A stretch of 64,000 bases of DNA, from positions 186,001-250,000 of the forward strand of contig NZ_MSCI01000001.1 of NCBI RefSeq assembly GCF_002954585.1, given 5' to 3'. The notes under the pieces were generated by a model. It was given only the letters and a program-made list of their open reading frames with translations. It searched no databases and was not told the origin of the DNA. The stretch is from Vibrio chagasii (lineage in GTDB: Bacteria > Pseudomonadota > Gammaproteobacteria > Enterobacterales > Vibrionaceae). The translations under genes were made by a program, and so were the position numbers. Numbering within the stretch: the first letter of the stretch is position 1; the number at the start of each line of letters is the position of its first letter. Shown in pieces: positions 34,458 through 44,258 of the stretch.

Positions 34458-34486
34458 AATAGCTACCTTCCCCCTCGGTGGCTATT
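34458..34486. terminator. terminator-like hairpin after lipoprotein gene
   Basis: AATAGCTACC pairs with GGTGGCTATT (one G-T) over a 9-nt loop, then ATGTTTTT. The remainder of 34487-35008 shows no gene and no clear repeat; it is AT-rich. Confidence 0.5.
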
Positions 34487-35008
34487 ATGTTTTTCAGAAT
34501 AGTATAGCCTAGGTGTAGAGCGGTTTGTTTTGCTGTTCCAGCACTATGTAAGTATTTAAGTTACAAAGCTATACAGAGGTAGTTGAGAGATTACAGTAAA
34601 ATTATTCTGGTTCCCAGTTTACGATAGTTACTAGCAAGAGAAACCATCTGTTAACACCTTGCTTGCAAGATAGAACGAAAAGGCCCAGAATTACTTTTGT
34701 CTCGATGTGTGCGCACTACAATGAAGGTTTGCTATTCAAGAAGCCTGATATTAAAGAGTGCGAAACTCCCTAACTTCGGCTGTGCCTATATCTTTAGGGA
34801 TTAATTAGATTACTCGACTAAATTAAATTGGCATTGGTATTTTGACCATAACTTTTTAGATAGCAAGATATGTGTTTATTTTTTAAAAACTAGATATGAA
34901 ACCAGTATTGCCTGTTTTTTTAAAATTACCAAATATTCAATCACTTATAATATTAAATATTGGCGAAAAGGTTGACATTACATTTGCCAGATACTTTAGA
35001 GCTCTTTT

Positions 35009-35596
35009 ATGAAAAAATTTACTTTTTTATTTTTTATCTTAATTTTACTTAATGGCTGTGTGACTCGGAAAATTCCTGTTATGCCAGAAGCCACATCAGT
35101 CACTTCTATCTCAGAAACAAGCGCGTCGTATCAGGGCTGTGAAACTATCGATGTTTATGTACTTGAAGATACTCATCCAAATAATGTTGTCCCTGTTTTG
35201 AAGAATGAAGCTTACCTAGCTGGAGCAAATCGTTACAGCATATCTGAAGTAGTAGAAACTAGAAGAGGAAGACCAAGTAGTGTTGTAGCTCAATTCTATT
35301 CATGTGAATCAGCGACTCGCTCCACTTCTGATACGACGATGAAGTTGTTGCCTGGGGCTCAAAGTGTCTCGCCGGTTGCTTTTTCTGAAGTAGAAAATAC
35401 TAGCTGTAAGATTCTTACTACGAAGGCTTTTGAGGAAACTTCATCAGAGCAATTAGAAGTAGAAATTGCTAACGAAGCGTATATGTTAGGTGGAAACAGG
35501 TTTCATATAACAAAAATATTGGAAGTAGATAATGGATCTCCAACCTCTGTAGTTGCAGATATTTATCGTTGTAAGCACAGAACTTTAAATGACTAA
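35009..35596 (+). CDS. lipoprotein with duplicated RcsF/DUF4156-like domain
   Basis: A 195-residue lipoprotein: signal ending LLNGC (Cys17). It contains two homologous halves. CETIDVYVLEDTH...NEAYLAGANRY...GRPSSVVAQFYSCE (about residues 44-104) and SCKILTTKAF...NEAYMLGGNRF...GSPTSVVADIYRCK (about 132-189). Each half starts and ends with Cys, like RcsF or DUF4156 domains (pattern C...A...GAN...C). Function unknown; envelope stress sensing is a guess from the fold. Confidence 0.7.
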   Translation: MKKFTFLFFILILLNGCVTRKIPVMPEATSVTSISETSASYQGCETIDVYVLEDTHPNNVVPVLKNEAYLAGANRYSISEVVETRRGRPSSVVAQFYSCESATRSTSDTTMKLLPGAQSVSPVAFSEVENTSCKILTTKAFEETSSEQLEVEIANEAYMLGGNRFHITKILEVDNGSPTSVVADIYRCKHRTLND

Positions 35597-35723
35597 TACT
35601 GATTTAGATTGCTAATAAAACACTTTACTTTTTTTGTTGCTAAAGTTTATATTTATCTGAAAATTATTTGGTCTAGTAAGATATAAAAGATAGAGGCTGA
35701 ACGGTCGTCGTTTGGCCTTTTTA

Positions 35724-35879
35724 TTAAAACCAACAAGTTACCCACAAAGCAATTAAAGACACAGCTGAGAGCGTAGCAACCCGCTTGCTAAACATAGGCT
35801 TGTTCCAACCAAGGCGAGCGACATCTTGCTCTGTCAGTTCTAGGTTGATTTGTTCACAATATCTATCGAGTTCGCTCAT
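35724..35879 (-). CDS. small single-pass membrane protein
   Basis: A 51-residue protein with a polar N-terminus (MSELDRYCEQINLELTEQD) and a C-terminal membrane segment (VATLSAVSLIALWVTCWF). The chosen ATG at 35879 has GAGGTG 6 nt upstream; the ORF continues 11 codons upstream without a better site. Unknown function. Confidence 0.55.
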   Translation of the reverse strand: MSELDRYCEQINLELTEQDVARLGWNKPMFSKRVATLSAVSLIALWVTCWF

Positions 35880-36166
35880 CGTCATCACCTCGTTAATCAC
35901 TTTGATAAGCAATATAACTGGATAGATGTGTTCGTATAAATCAATGATTTTATGACAGGTGTTTAGCCAGACTGAACGATGGATTGTTTTAGTATCAATA
36001 GGATGGAATTAGGTCTAAATCTTCCTACAGAAAAGCTAATGAAAACAAAACCAAAAGCGGTTTGAAACTAAGAATAAACTTAAAACACACGATTCATTTT
36101 GAAGTGAGATACGACTTATTCTGTATGATAGATTTCAAGCACTTAATTTAATTATTGGTGTATACA

Positions 36167-36412
36167 ATGGTACGAGTAGACGTCAGAAAGCTATCTAACA
36201 CACTGATCAGTGCAGGCGTTCCAGAGAAGAGAGCGGTGTTGCTTGCCAAAGCATTTAAAGATTCAATTAATGAAATCGACCCGGTATCTCAGTCGTATGT
36301 GAACAAAAAGATTGAGAAGTCCAAAAATGAAACTCTTCAGTATCTGCTGGCATTCTTGGGGCTACAGATGATCTTAATTCCTTGTTTTCACTACATCATG
36401 ACTAGTCTGTAG
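36167..36412 (+). CDS. small protein with C-terminal membrane segment
   Basis: An 81-residue protein. The N-terminal helical part (VRKLSNTLISAGVPEKRAVLLAKAF) suggests a DUF1640-like coiled region, followed by one transmembrane segment (about residues 61-80). ATG at 36167 is preferred to the upstream TTG at 36155. It ends at a strong terminator. Function unknown. Confidence 0.6.
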   Translation: MVRVDVRKLSNTLISAGVPEKRAVLLAKAFKDSINEIDPVSQSYVNKKIEKSKNETLQYLLAFLGLQMILIPCFHYIMTSL

Positions 36413-36420
36413 ACATAAAA

Positions 36421-36454
36421 AAGCCCGATATTGGCGTACCAATATCGGGCTTTG
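36421..36454. terminator. bidirectional terminator
   Basis: AAGCCCGATATTGG and CCAATATCGGGCTT form a perfect 14-bp stem with loop CGTA, with A's before and T's after. It serves both the rightward small gene and the leftward DUF819 gene. Confidence 0.88.
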
Positions 36455-36490
36455 ATGTTTAATGGATAGCTTGAGTTAAGGTGAGCTCAC

Positions 36491-37714
36491 TTAACCCGCA
36501 GCAGCCTGCATGATTAGGCCACAGATGTAAGCGCCGTATGTACCTAATGCGTAACCTAGTACCGCCATCAAGATACCTACTGGAGCTAATGCTGGGTGGA
36601 ATGCTGCTGCAACGACTGGAGCTGATGCCGCGCCACCAACGTTAGCTTGGCTACCTACTGCCATGAAGAACAGCGGTGCACGAATGATTTTCGCCATCGC
36701 AATCATTAGCAGGGCATGGATAGTTAGCCATGTGATACCAATGAAGAAGTAACCTGGGTTGTCAAAGATTGCTGTAACGTCCATTTGCATACCGATGGTA
36801 GCAACTAAGATATAGATGAACGCTGAACCAATTTTCGATGCGCCACTGTGCTCTAGGCTACGTGTCGGTTTGAAGCACGAAGCGATCAAGGCGAACGTTG
36901 TAACCATAACGATTAGCCAGAAGAAGCCAGATGTTAGACTGTATTTTGCTAGTTCTGGAGCATTCGTTGAGATCCATGGTGCGATTATGTCACTGAAGAA
37001 GTGAGCAAGGCCTGTTAGACCAAAGGCAACCCCAGCGATCTTCATGAGATCGGTTGTTGTTGTCGGGCGAGCGTTTTCTTCTTGGTATTTCGATACCGTT
37101 TCTTTCAGTTCTTCGATTGAAGAAGTGTCTGCTTTTAGCCATGCGTCAATTTTCTTCTGACGGCCAGCCATAATTAGTAGCACTGCCATCCAGATGTTTG
37201 CACAGATAACGTCAACCGTAATCATTGCTGAGAACAGGTTATCATTTACCTCGAACACTTCTTTCATCGCAGCTTGGTTTGCACCGCCACCAATCCAAGA
37301 ACCTGCTACTGTCGTTAGGCCGCGCCACACGTCACCAGAGACAAGGTCAGGGTTTACTTGGTCGATGATCAGAATCGCCAGAGGACCACCAATGATAATA
37401 CCTGCAGTACCAGTCAGGAACATGATGACGGCTTTTGAGCCAAGACCAAAGATCTTACGAAGATCCGCTGAAATGATCAGTAGTACCAGTGCCGCTGGTA
37501 GTAGGTAGCGGCTTGCTACGAAGTATAGTTTTGAGTTTGACGCATCGATGATACCAAAGCTGTTCAACAATGAAGGAACAAAGTAGCAGAGCAATAGGCC
37601 TGGGATGAATGAATAGAATTTTTTCAGTGCGCTGTTTTGGCTACTTTCCGTGATAAATACACCGCCAAGAATAACAGCTAACATGCCCATAATTACGGCA
37701 TCATTAGTGATCAT
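36491..37714 (-). CDS. DUF819 family membrane transporter
   Basis: A 407-residue DUF819 (YjcL-like) inner membrane protein with about ten to twelve hydrophobic segments. A Gly-rich motif (AGSWIGGGANQAAMKEVF) and a second (AVGSQANVGGAASAPVVAAAF) mark two inverted halves, as in many carboxylate or amino-acid type carriers. The substrate is unknown. The upstream region 37715-38229 holds its promoter region and no convincing gene. Confidence 0.85.
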   Translation of the reverse strand: MITNDAVIMGMLAVILGGVFITESSQNSALKKFYSFIPGLLLCYFVPSLLNSFGIIDASNSKLYFVASRYLLPAALVLLIISADLRKIFGLGSKAVIMFLTGTAGIIIGGPLAILIIDQVNPDLVSGDVWRGLTTVAGSWIGGGANQAAMKEVFEVNDNLFSAMITVDVICANIWMAVLLIMAGRQKKIDAWLKADTSSIEELKETVSKYQEENARPTTTTDLMKIAGVAFGLTGLAHFFSDIIAPWISTNAPELAKYSLTSGFFWLIVMVTTFALIASCFKPTRSLEHSGASKIGSAFIYILVATIGMQMDVTAIFDNPGYFFIGITWLTIHALLMIAMAKIIRAPLFFMAVGSQANVGGAASAPVVAAAFHPALAPVGILMAVLGYALGTYGAYICGLIMQAAAG

Positions 37715-38183
37715 TATTATATCTCCTTTAAGGTGAGCGCATAGGTCTCACTTTTTTGATGGCAGGACTATACCGACAACTTCAATTCGTTACAAATTGT
37801 AATGATAGACACTCTTTGAAACATTTATGTTAATTAGAGTGGCTTTGATTTGTGAATCAGACGCTTCAGGTATTGATTGTGCGAATGTTTGACTGTTGGT
37901 TAGTAAGGTCGGTTTTAATATATGCAATAGTGTTCAACGCCCTGAAACTGGTTATTGGAATTTTAGCTGAGTTCAGTATAGTTAAAGGAAGTGCATATAA
38001 AACCATATTTTGGCTGAGGTTTATGCGTGCCGGGTATGTTTCAAAAATGTAAAAAGTGAATTCGTTTTTGAAGAGTGGGATGAGATTAAAAATTATAACC
38101 CGATCACATTAATAGCGATTATTATCCGCTTAGGTATCAATAAATGGCACTTGTTTGCGGTATTTAGGGGCCATAGATAAAGA

Positions 38184-38207
38184 AAAAGCGGCTAAATAGC
38201 CGCTTTT
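38184..38207. terminator. terminator of the Kef-type antiporter operon
   Basis: AAAAGCGGCTA pairs with TAGCCGCTTTT across a tiny AA loop, flanked by A and T runs, just beyond the stop of the antiporter gene on the minus strand. Confidence 0.8.
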
Positions 38208-38229
38208 AATTGGGATTGAGAATCGAAGT

Positions 38230-40155
38230 TTATGATTCCTCTTCCTCAAAACCGTCTGCATAACCTTTTGGAGGCGGTGTCCAACCACGCTCTGAGCGAG
38301 AATGCTTATCGGATCGGTCTTTCTTCATGTCTTCTTTCATCGCTTCTTCAAGGTGAATAAATATCTGTCGATAGTTGTTGTCGTATCTTGGGTTGTCTTC
38401 CGCTTCTGACCAAGCTTTGAATAGCTTTTCAGACTTACGGCTTTCAACACGTTGATAGGTCGATTTCTGCTGTTCTACGAAGAATGGGTGGTGACCCAAC
38501 GAGCGTAGGGCTTGTGCGCCCATTTCTAGTGCTGAGTGGTAGGTTTCTGATTCCACGAAGTCAGCACCAGCTTCTCTCAAGCGGTAACTATGACCACGGT
38601 CGAACGCACGAGCTAAGATTTTTACTTTAGGGTAGGTGTGCTTAACGTACTTGACCAGCTCCACGCTAGAGTCTTGATTATCGATGGCCACAACAAGCAT
38701 TGCTGCTTCTTCGATTCCCGCTGTGAGTAATAGGTCGTGACGAGTCGCATCACCAAAGTAAGACTTAATATTAATAGAGCGCAGTACATCGACTTGGTTA
38801 GCCTGATGGTCCAGAACCACCGTTTTGACATCATTAGATACCAATAAGCGGTTAACGATCTGACCGAATCGACCGATACCCGCAATGATTACTGTACCTT
38901 TCTCTTCGATGGTATCTTCTTCTCGGTCATTCGATTTTTGCTCGTAACGAGGCAGAATCACTTTATCAAAGAGAATAAACAAGCCCGGAGTTAGGAACAT
39001 TGAAAGAGCAACCACTAGCGAGAGCGTTTGAACAATGTCAGCGGGCAATACGTGGTTTTGCGCCGAGAAGCTTAATAGTACGAATCCAAACTCACCGGCT
39101 TGCGCTAAGCTCAGCGTAAATAGCCAACGATCGCTGTTCTTGATTTTGAAAATCAATGCCAATGTAAAAAGCACTGCTGCTTTTAGTAACATGATACCCA
39201 GAGTTAGCCCGATGATTAGGATGAAATCATTGAATAGAACATCGAAGTTGATTCCCGCACCTACCGTAATAAAAAACAGTCCAAGAAGCAGTCCTTTGAA
39301 CGGGTCGATGTTCGATTCCAGTTCGTGTCTGAATTCACTGTTCGCCAGTACCACACCCGCAAGGAAAGTACCGAGTGCAGGCGATAAGCCGACAAGGCTC
39401 ATCAGCGCAGCAATACCGATGACGAGCATCAGTGCCGTCGCCGTGAAGATTTCACGTAAACCAGAGCTTGCGACAAAGCGGAAAAGTGGGCGGCTTAAGA
39501 AGTGCCCGCCAACAACCACAATCGCGATAGATGCCGTAATCACAAGTCCATAAGCCCAACCAGGCAGATCTGCAACGAGACTTAACTCTTCATGGTGGTC
39601 AGAAGCTGAAGTGACCGCGCTTTGTGCTGCTTCGATTAATTCTGGTAACGCCAACAGAGGAATGAATGCCAGCATCGGAATAACGGCAATATCTTGGAAT
39701 AAAAGAACCGAGAAAGCATTCTTACCGCCATCGGTCTTTGATAGCCCTTTTTCATTGAACGTTTGGAGAACAATTGCTGTTGATGATAGTGCAAAGATCA
39801 AACCGATAGTGAGGGCGATAGTCCAAGGCTGGCCAAAGGCTAGAGCAATGCCCATTACAATGGCTGCGGTGCCTCCCACTTGCAGACCACCAAGGCCCAT
39901 CAAGCGATTTCGCATTGCCCATAGCATCTTAGGCTCAAGTTCAAGGCCAACTAAGAACAGCATCATCACCACCCCGAATTCGGCAAAGTGCTGAATGGTG
40001 GTTGTCTCTTCGCCCACAAGGCCAATGATAGGGCCGATGACAACACCGGCAATCAAGTAACCGAGTACTGAACCTAATCCCAACCTTTTAGCAACCGGCA
40101 CTGCGATAACAGCAGCGACTAAGTAAATAAATGCCTGTAGAAAATATCCCGTCAT
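38230..40155 (-). CDS. CPA2 cation:proton antiporter, KefB/KefC-like
   Basis: A 641-residue glutathione-gated-type potassium efflux system (E. coli KefB/KefC about 600-620). The N-terminal ~380 residues hold about twelve membrane segments (YLIAGVVIGP, FLVGLELEPKMLW, AQAGEFGFVLLSFSAQNHVL). A C-terminal RCK/TrkA-N domain (about residues 410-530) has an NAD-binding GIGRFGQIVNR motif. It overlaps the stop of its flavodoxin-like partner (TAATG), supporting a two-gene operon. Kef systems protect against electrophiles by acidifying the cytoplasm. Confidence 0.88.
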   Translation of the reverse strand: MTGYFLQAFIYLVAAVIAVPVAKRLGLGSVLGYLIAGVVIGPIIGLVGEETTTIQHFAEFGVVMMLFLVGLELEPKMLWAMRNRLMGLGGLQVGGTAAIVMGIALAFGQPWTIALTIGLIFALSSTAIVLQTFNEKGLSKTDGGKNAFSVLLFQDIAVIPMLAFIPLLALPELIEAAQSAVTSASDHHEELSLVADLPGWAYGLVITASIAIVVVGGHFLSRPLFRFVASSGLREIFTATALMLVIGIAALMSLVGLSPALGTFLAGVVLANSEFRHELESNIDPFKGLLLGLFFITVGAGINFDVLFNDFILIIGLTLGIMLLKAAVLFTLALIFKIKNSDRWLFTLSLAQAGEFGFVLLSFSAQNHVLPADIVQTLSLVVALSMFLTPGLFILFDKVILPRYEQKSNDREEDTIEEKGTVIIAGIGRFGQIVNRLLVSNDVKTVVLDHQANQVDVLRSINIKSYFGDATRHDLLLTAGIEEAAMLVVAIDNQDSSVELVKYVKHTYPKVKILARAFDRGHSYRLREAGADFVESETYHSALEMGAQALRSLGHHPFFVEQQKSTYQRVESRKSEKLFKAWSEAEDNPRYDNNYRQIFIHLEEAMKEDMKKDRSDKHSRSERGWTPPPKGYADGFEEEES

Positions 40156-40772
40156 TACTTAACCTCTGCTTTCAATTCTTCAACGTAGTGGTTGAGCTTT
40201 TCTGCCTTACCTGCTTTTTTTACGTTCACTTTGCCAGTAACTAACGCCTCTAATAGAAACTTATAGTTGTCGACATGCTCTTGAATGCGGTTTTCTTCTA
40301 AAGCGGTACGTGAACCAAATAGCGCGAAGGGGGCGAGATAGTCCATGCCACATAACGAAGCCGTTTGCTCAATAGGATGAAGCAATTCTCTGATGGTGAA
40401 ATGGTTGTAGCCATCGCACTGGTAGGCGTCTTGTTTACCGCCAGCAGTGATGCTGCAAAGTAATTTCTTACCTTCTAACTCGTTGCCATCCGTGCCGTAG
40501 GCAAAACCATACTCAAGAACAAGGTCTTGCCACTCTTTTAGAATTGCCGGAGTTGAATACCAGTAAAGTGGGAATTGAAAAATGATGATGTCATGGTCCA
40601 ACAGGCGTTTCTGTTCACGATCGATGTTAATTTTGAAAGTTGGGTATTCAGCGTAGAGATCAACACAGGTTACGCCATCAATACGCTTGGCTTGTTCGAA
40701 TAAGGGTTTGTTTGCTTCAGAGCGATGCTGAGAAGGGTGGGCGAATAGCACCAAGACTCGATTTTTCGACAT
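40155..40772 (-). CDS. NAD(P)H oxidoreductase, KefF/KefG-type ancillary subunit
   Basis: About 205 residues, flavodoxin-like quinone reductase fold of the KefF/KefG family: VLFAHPSQHRSEANKPLF binds FMN phosphate, and IFQFPLYWYSTPAILKEW is a family signature. It is needed for full activity of the adjacent antiporter. ATG 40772 is chosen for the AGAGG upstream; an in-frame ATG at 40826 is less likely. First gene of the operon. Confidence 0.87.
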   Translation of the reverse strand: MSKNRVLVLFAHPSQHRSEANKPLFEQAKRIDGVTCVDLYAEYPTFKINIDREQKRLLDHDIIIFQFPLYWYSTPAILKEWQDLVLEYGFAYGTDGNELEGKKLLCSITAGGKQDAYQCDGYNHFTIRELLHPIEQTASLCGMDYLAPFALFGSRTALEENRIQEHVDNYKFLLEALVTGKVNVKKAGKAEKLNHYVEELKAEVK

Positions 40773-41076
40773 AAAGCCCTCTTTGTCCGTTAACGAATAA
40801 TGCTTATTGGAATTATAGATATACAATAATAGAAGAATGATTGAAGAACAACGAACTAGCCCATACTTATCTATTTAGATACATAGGTTTATCGAGTGCT
40901 TAATTATATAAAACACGCTCTGATTTAGGTGTTTTTCTTACCTTCACCCTACGACTAAGTAAAACTAATTATTCGTGAATAATAAAAGCGAATAAGCGCA
41001 TTTTATGTCAACGTTAGTAGCGAAAGTAAATAATTCAATCTCTCTACATAGAACAACAATGAATAAAGGAAAAAGT

Positions 41077-42153
41077 ATGAGCATGGACTTGCGTCAACAA
41101 TGTAATTTGTTTCTTTCAGGTCACTTAGATCCGACTCCGGCACAAACATTTGTTCAGATGGCTGAATGGTGTGAACAGCACAACATACATCATGATACTT
41201 ACGGTGATGGAGAGTTCATCGAAGGCTTTGAAGCCAAAGTCGCAGAGTTGCTTGGTTATGAAGCGGCTGTGTTTGTGATCACTGGCACCATGAATCAACC
41301 AACAGCATTAGAAATAGCCTGCCAGGAGAAAAGAAACCCGTTGGTTGCGATGCACGAATCGAGTCATATTTTGCGTCATGAGCGCCAAGGGTATCAGCTC
41401 CAGAACCGCTTTAATGTGTTGCCAGTGGGCAATGTGTTTCGCACTTGGAATGTCGACGATTTGAAAGCGTGGCCAGATGAAATTGCAGCAGCGCTTTACG
41501 AGTTACCGATGCGAGAAATTGGTGGTCAGCTGCCAGAATGGGAAGAACTCGAAGCGATTAAGCAGTATTGCAACGAGCAATCCATTCATCTGCATATGGA
41601 TGGTGCACGCTTGTGGGAGTGTGGTGCATATTACCAAAAACCTTACAGTGAAATCGCAAAGGGGTTTGATAGCGCTTATGTCTCACTATACAAGGGGCTA
41701 AACGGACTTGGTGGCTCACTGTTGTTAGGGGATAAGGCGTTTGTTGCCAAGGCATCTGCATGGATGAAACGACAAGGCGGTAATGTCTATCATCGTACAC
41801 CTTATGTTGTATCGGCAGCTATGCAGTTCGATCAACGACTAGCGCAGATGCCTGCTTTGTATGAACGTACGAAACAAATTTACCAAATCTTATTAGATTA
41901 CCCTCAATTCAAAGTGAACCCGCAAAAACCGCAAGCGAACATGCTTCATCTTTATTTACCGGTGAGTTACGAAGACGGGGTTGCTTTAAGAGACAATATC
42001 GCAAGTAAGCATAAGGTATGGATAGGAAACCCAGCGATCTGTGAGTTACCGAATCAATGCAAGATTGAGTGGTATGTGGGGGATAACCTATTAAATTTAC
42101 CGGACCACGATCTGATCGATATCTTGGAGCTCATTAGCGAAGCATTGATTTGA
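41077..42153 (+). CDS. beta-eliminating lyase / threonine aldolase-like enzyme
   Basis: About 358 residues, fold-type I PLP enzyme of the beta-eliminating lyase family. The PLP Lys is in the SLYKGLNGLGG motif (about residue 206), and LHMDGARLWE provides the Asp/Arg cofactor contact. The N-terminus has the HDTYGDGEFIEGFE segment of threonine aldolases. ATG 41077 has AAAGGAAAAAG upstream. It diverges from the antiporter operon. Substrate not determined. Confidence 0.82.
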   Translation: MSMDLRQQCNLFLSGHLDPTPAQTFVQMAEWCEQHNIHHDTYGDGEFIEGFEAKVAELLGYEAAVFVITGTMNQPTALEIACQEKRNPLVAMHESSHILRHERQGYQLQNRFNVLPVGNVFRTWNVDDLKAWPDEIAAALYELPMREIGGQLPEWEELEAIKQYCNEQSIHLHMDGARLWECGAYYQKPYSEIAKGFDSAYVSLYKGLNGLGGSLLLGDKAFVAKASAWMKRQGGNVYHRTPYVVSAAMQFDQRLAQMPALYERTKQIYQILLDYPQFKVNPQKPQANMLHLYLPVSYEDGVALRDNIASKHKVWIGNPAICELPNQCKIEWYVGDNLLNLPDHDLIDILELISEALI

Positions 42154-42251
42154 TATACCGAATAGCTAACTGAATGTGGTGAGGAGTGCTCATTAGAATG
42201 AATACAGGCGTACTTGCTTGTATTCATTCAAACAGAGATAGCGGTAGGGTG

Positions 42252-42446
42252 TTACATATATTGGTTGATGTACACGTCGACTAGGAACATGAATACTGGA
42301 ACGGTGCTAAGAACTCCGAAAAAGACGATAGGCACCCAGTTTTTCATTTTCTTTTTAGGTTGCTCTGTACTGTTCATAAGTTCGGCCTTAAATTCGTTGT
42401 TGAGTCTGCGCTTGAGTAAGAACTGAATGGTATCAAATAAATTCAA
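42252..42446 (-). CDS. small membrane protein (possible)
   Basis: A 64-residue protein, basic N-terminus and one transmembrane segment (WVPIVFFGVLSTVPVFMFLV). The start would be TTG 42446 with AGGG just upstream; an internal ATG at residue 24 is an alternative. The opposite strand ORF is probably its shadow. Confidence 0.45.
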   Translation of the reverse strand: MNLFDTIQFLLKRRLNNEFKAELMNSTEQPKKKMKNWVPIVFFGVLSTVPVFMFLVDVYINQYM

Positions 42447-42611
42447 GGAGCCCTATGTGGATTTAGTATTTCGTGGCGTGCATCAAACACAGAAAATCTC
42501 GTTAATTCATAAACGGTTCATAAAGGCTCAACAATAATGAACCTATTCAAACAAGTACTGCCTTATTTGGCATAGTAATTAAACAGCATTCAGAGAGTTG
42601 GAGAATACAGA

Positions 42612-43046
42612 ATGAAAACAATAGGTAACATCATTTGGTTTCTGTTCGGTGGCGTATTTATGGGATTGGCGTGGTGGTTCTTTGGGCTGCTTGCATTCCT
42701 TACCATCGTTGGTATTCCGTGGGGTAGAGCGTGTTTTGTTATGGGGAACTTCTCGTTCTTTCCATTTGGCCAAGAAGCCATTTCTCGTGATGAACTGACT
42801 AATGAAATGGATATCGGGACAAGCCCATTAGGTATGATAGGTAACATCATATGGTTCTTGTTTGCAGGTATTTGGCTTGCAATTGGTCATATCATGTCAG
42901 CGGTGGCGTGTTTCATTACCATCATCGGTATTCCATTTGCGATTCAGCACCTTAAGCTAGCCGTTATCTCACTGGCACCAATCGGTAAAACAGTGGTAGA
43001 TAAACGCGAAGCAGAAGCGGCACGAGTAAGAAATTACAAAGGTTAA
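42612..43046 (+). CDS. yccF: YccF domain inner membrane protein
   Basis: A 144-residue YccF protein (E. coli 148 aa). It contains two homologous YccF repeats, GNIIWFLFGGVFMGLAWW and GNIIWFLFAGIWLAIGH, each with hydrophobic hairpins and the ITIIGIPFAIQ type motif. Molecular function unknown. GGAG lies 10 nt before the ATG. Confidence 0.93.
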   Translation: MKTIGNIIWFLFGGVFMGLAWWFFGLLAFLTIVGIPWGRACFVMGNFSFFPFGQEAISRDELTNEMDIGTSPLGMIGNIIWFLFAGIWLAIGHIMSAVACFITIIGIPFAIQHLKLAVISLAPIGKTVVDKREAEAARVRNYKG

Positions 43047-43070
43047 GAATTTGGTTTAACCTTTATCTGA

Positions 43071-43104
43071 AACCAAAAAGCACATCATTTGATGTGCTTT
43101 TTTT
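43071..43104. terminator. terminator between yccF and the leftward outer-membrane gene
   Basis: AAAAAGCACATCA and TGATGTGCTTTTT form a near-perfect stem with loop TT, ending in seven T's. Confidence 0.85.
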
Positions 43105-43139
43105 GGTTCTTGGTTTGTCTTCTCAAGCTTATCTAACCG

Positions 43140-44063
43140 CTATACGTTGTTGAATAAGACTTCGATTCGAAGCGTGATATTGGCCTCTTTTGTATGTTTT
43201 TCGTATGGCTCGCGTTCCCATTGGTAGTGTGGGATGATTTCGTAAAATAGCCACTCTTTCCATACATTCTCTCGATAGGTGACCGACACTTGCGAGTATT
43301 CGTAGTGGTTATATGGCTCGCTAGTCGCGGTTATCGTGGCGCTGTATTGCAGAGCTTGGTCTTGAGAAAGGTAATGGTACAAGGTGATTCCCGTACCATA
43401 CTCCCAGCCTTTGAGGTCATCGTTATAGCCAGCAAAGTTAGACCAACGCGCTAAGAAATCGTCACTTAATGAAAGGTCAAAGTCGATATCAGTGATCTCT
43501 CCCGTCTCTCTTTTCTCTTGATACACTCGTTGAGTCAGCCGGAATACTGCATCTGTGGTGAGTGGGTAGGTAAAACGATAGCGAGCCTCTATCCTCGGGC
43601 GCAATGTCGCTTTGATATTGAAACTACTGTAACCCTTAGCATAGGCGTCATAACGAAGGCCCAGTGCATTCTCTAATTCTTCAGAGTCTTGTGGGAAGAA
43701 GTCTAAGAACTCTTCATCACCAACCGACTCGTAGATTAGCTTAAGCCTTTTGCTGACAAAGGGTAAATGTAAGCGTGCGTTTAGTTTGGTGGAATAATCA
43801 ACGTCACCGCCCTCTGCATAGATGAAATCATTGTACCAACGTACAGAGGTTCCGGCTCTGGCGTCTTCGGTAATACGATCATCAACGAAGAAGTTATCGA
43901 ACCATAGGGCTGGTTGACAAAATTTGCTATTTAGGTAGTGATAGGCTTTTTCGACACGCGTGTCTTCTAACGGCTGACTGTGACAATCATCCGTTTCCTC
44001 TGCAAGAGCAGAGTGGGTAGCGAGTGATGCCAATAATGAAGTGCTAACTATCCAACGACTCAA
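43140..44063 (-). CDS. outer-membrane beta-barrel-like secreted protein
   Basis: A 307-residue protein with signal peptide (LLASLATHSALAEETDD). The mature part shows alternating Tyr/Arg-rich strands through to the C-terminus (TLRIEVLFNNV), resembling an outer membrane barrel. Cys27 and Cys49 may pair. No specific family recognised; Vibrio annotation would likely be hypothetical. Confidence 0.68.
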   Translation of the reverse strand: MSRWIVSTSLLASLATHSALAEETDDCHSQPLEDTRVEKAYHYLNSKFCQPALWFDNFFVDDRITEDARAGTSVRWYNDFIYAEGGDVDYSTKLNARLHLPFVSKRLKLIYESVGDEEFLDFFPQDSEELENALGLRYDAYAKGYSSFNIKATLRPRIEARYRFTYPLTTDAVFRLTQRVYQEKRETGEITDIDFDLSLSDDFLARWSNFAGYNDDLKGWEYGTGITLYHYLSQDQALQYSATITATSEPYNHYEYSQVSVTYRENVWKEWLFYEIIPHYQWEREPYEKHTKEANITLRIEVLFNNV

Positions 44064-44199
44064 TGGAACCTGTTTGTCATTCTATGTATCAATAGTTTGA
44101 CTATAACTAAGCAGTTACAACAATGCGACTTTTAATGATGTTTAACTGGAGTTGTGGTTATTCAAAACAGAGCTTTGAATCGGGTATGGCAGGCAAAGA

Positions 44200-44226
44200 A
44201 AACGGGCTCTGAAAGTGAGCCCGTTT
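44200..44226. terminator. terminator of yiaY
   Basis: AAACGGGCTC pairs with GAGCCCGTTT over a 7-nt loop, with T's on the minus-strand side. Confidence 0.75.
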
Positions 44227-44258
44227 GTTGGTTAGCTTATCAGTGACTTGACGCTGGA

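Noticed and set aside
37852..38052. A 66-residue hydrophobic plus-strand ORF
   Set aside because: GTG start without a ribosome site, in a region best read as the DUF819 promoter area; no supporting feature.
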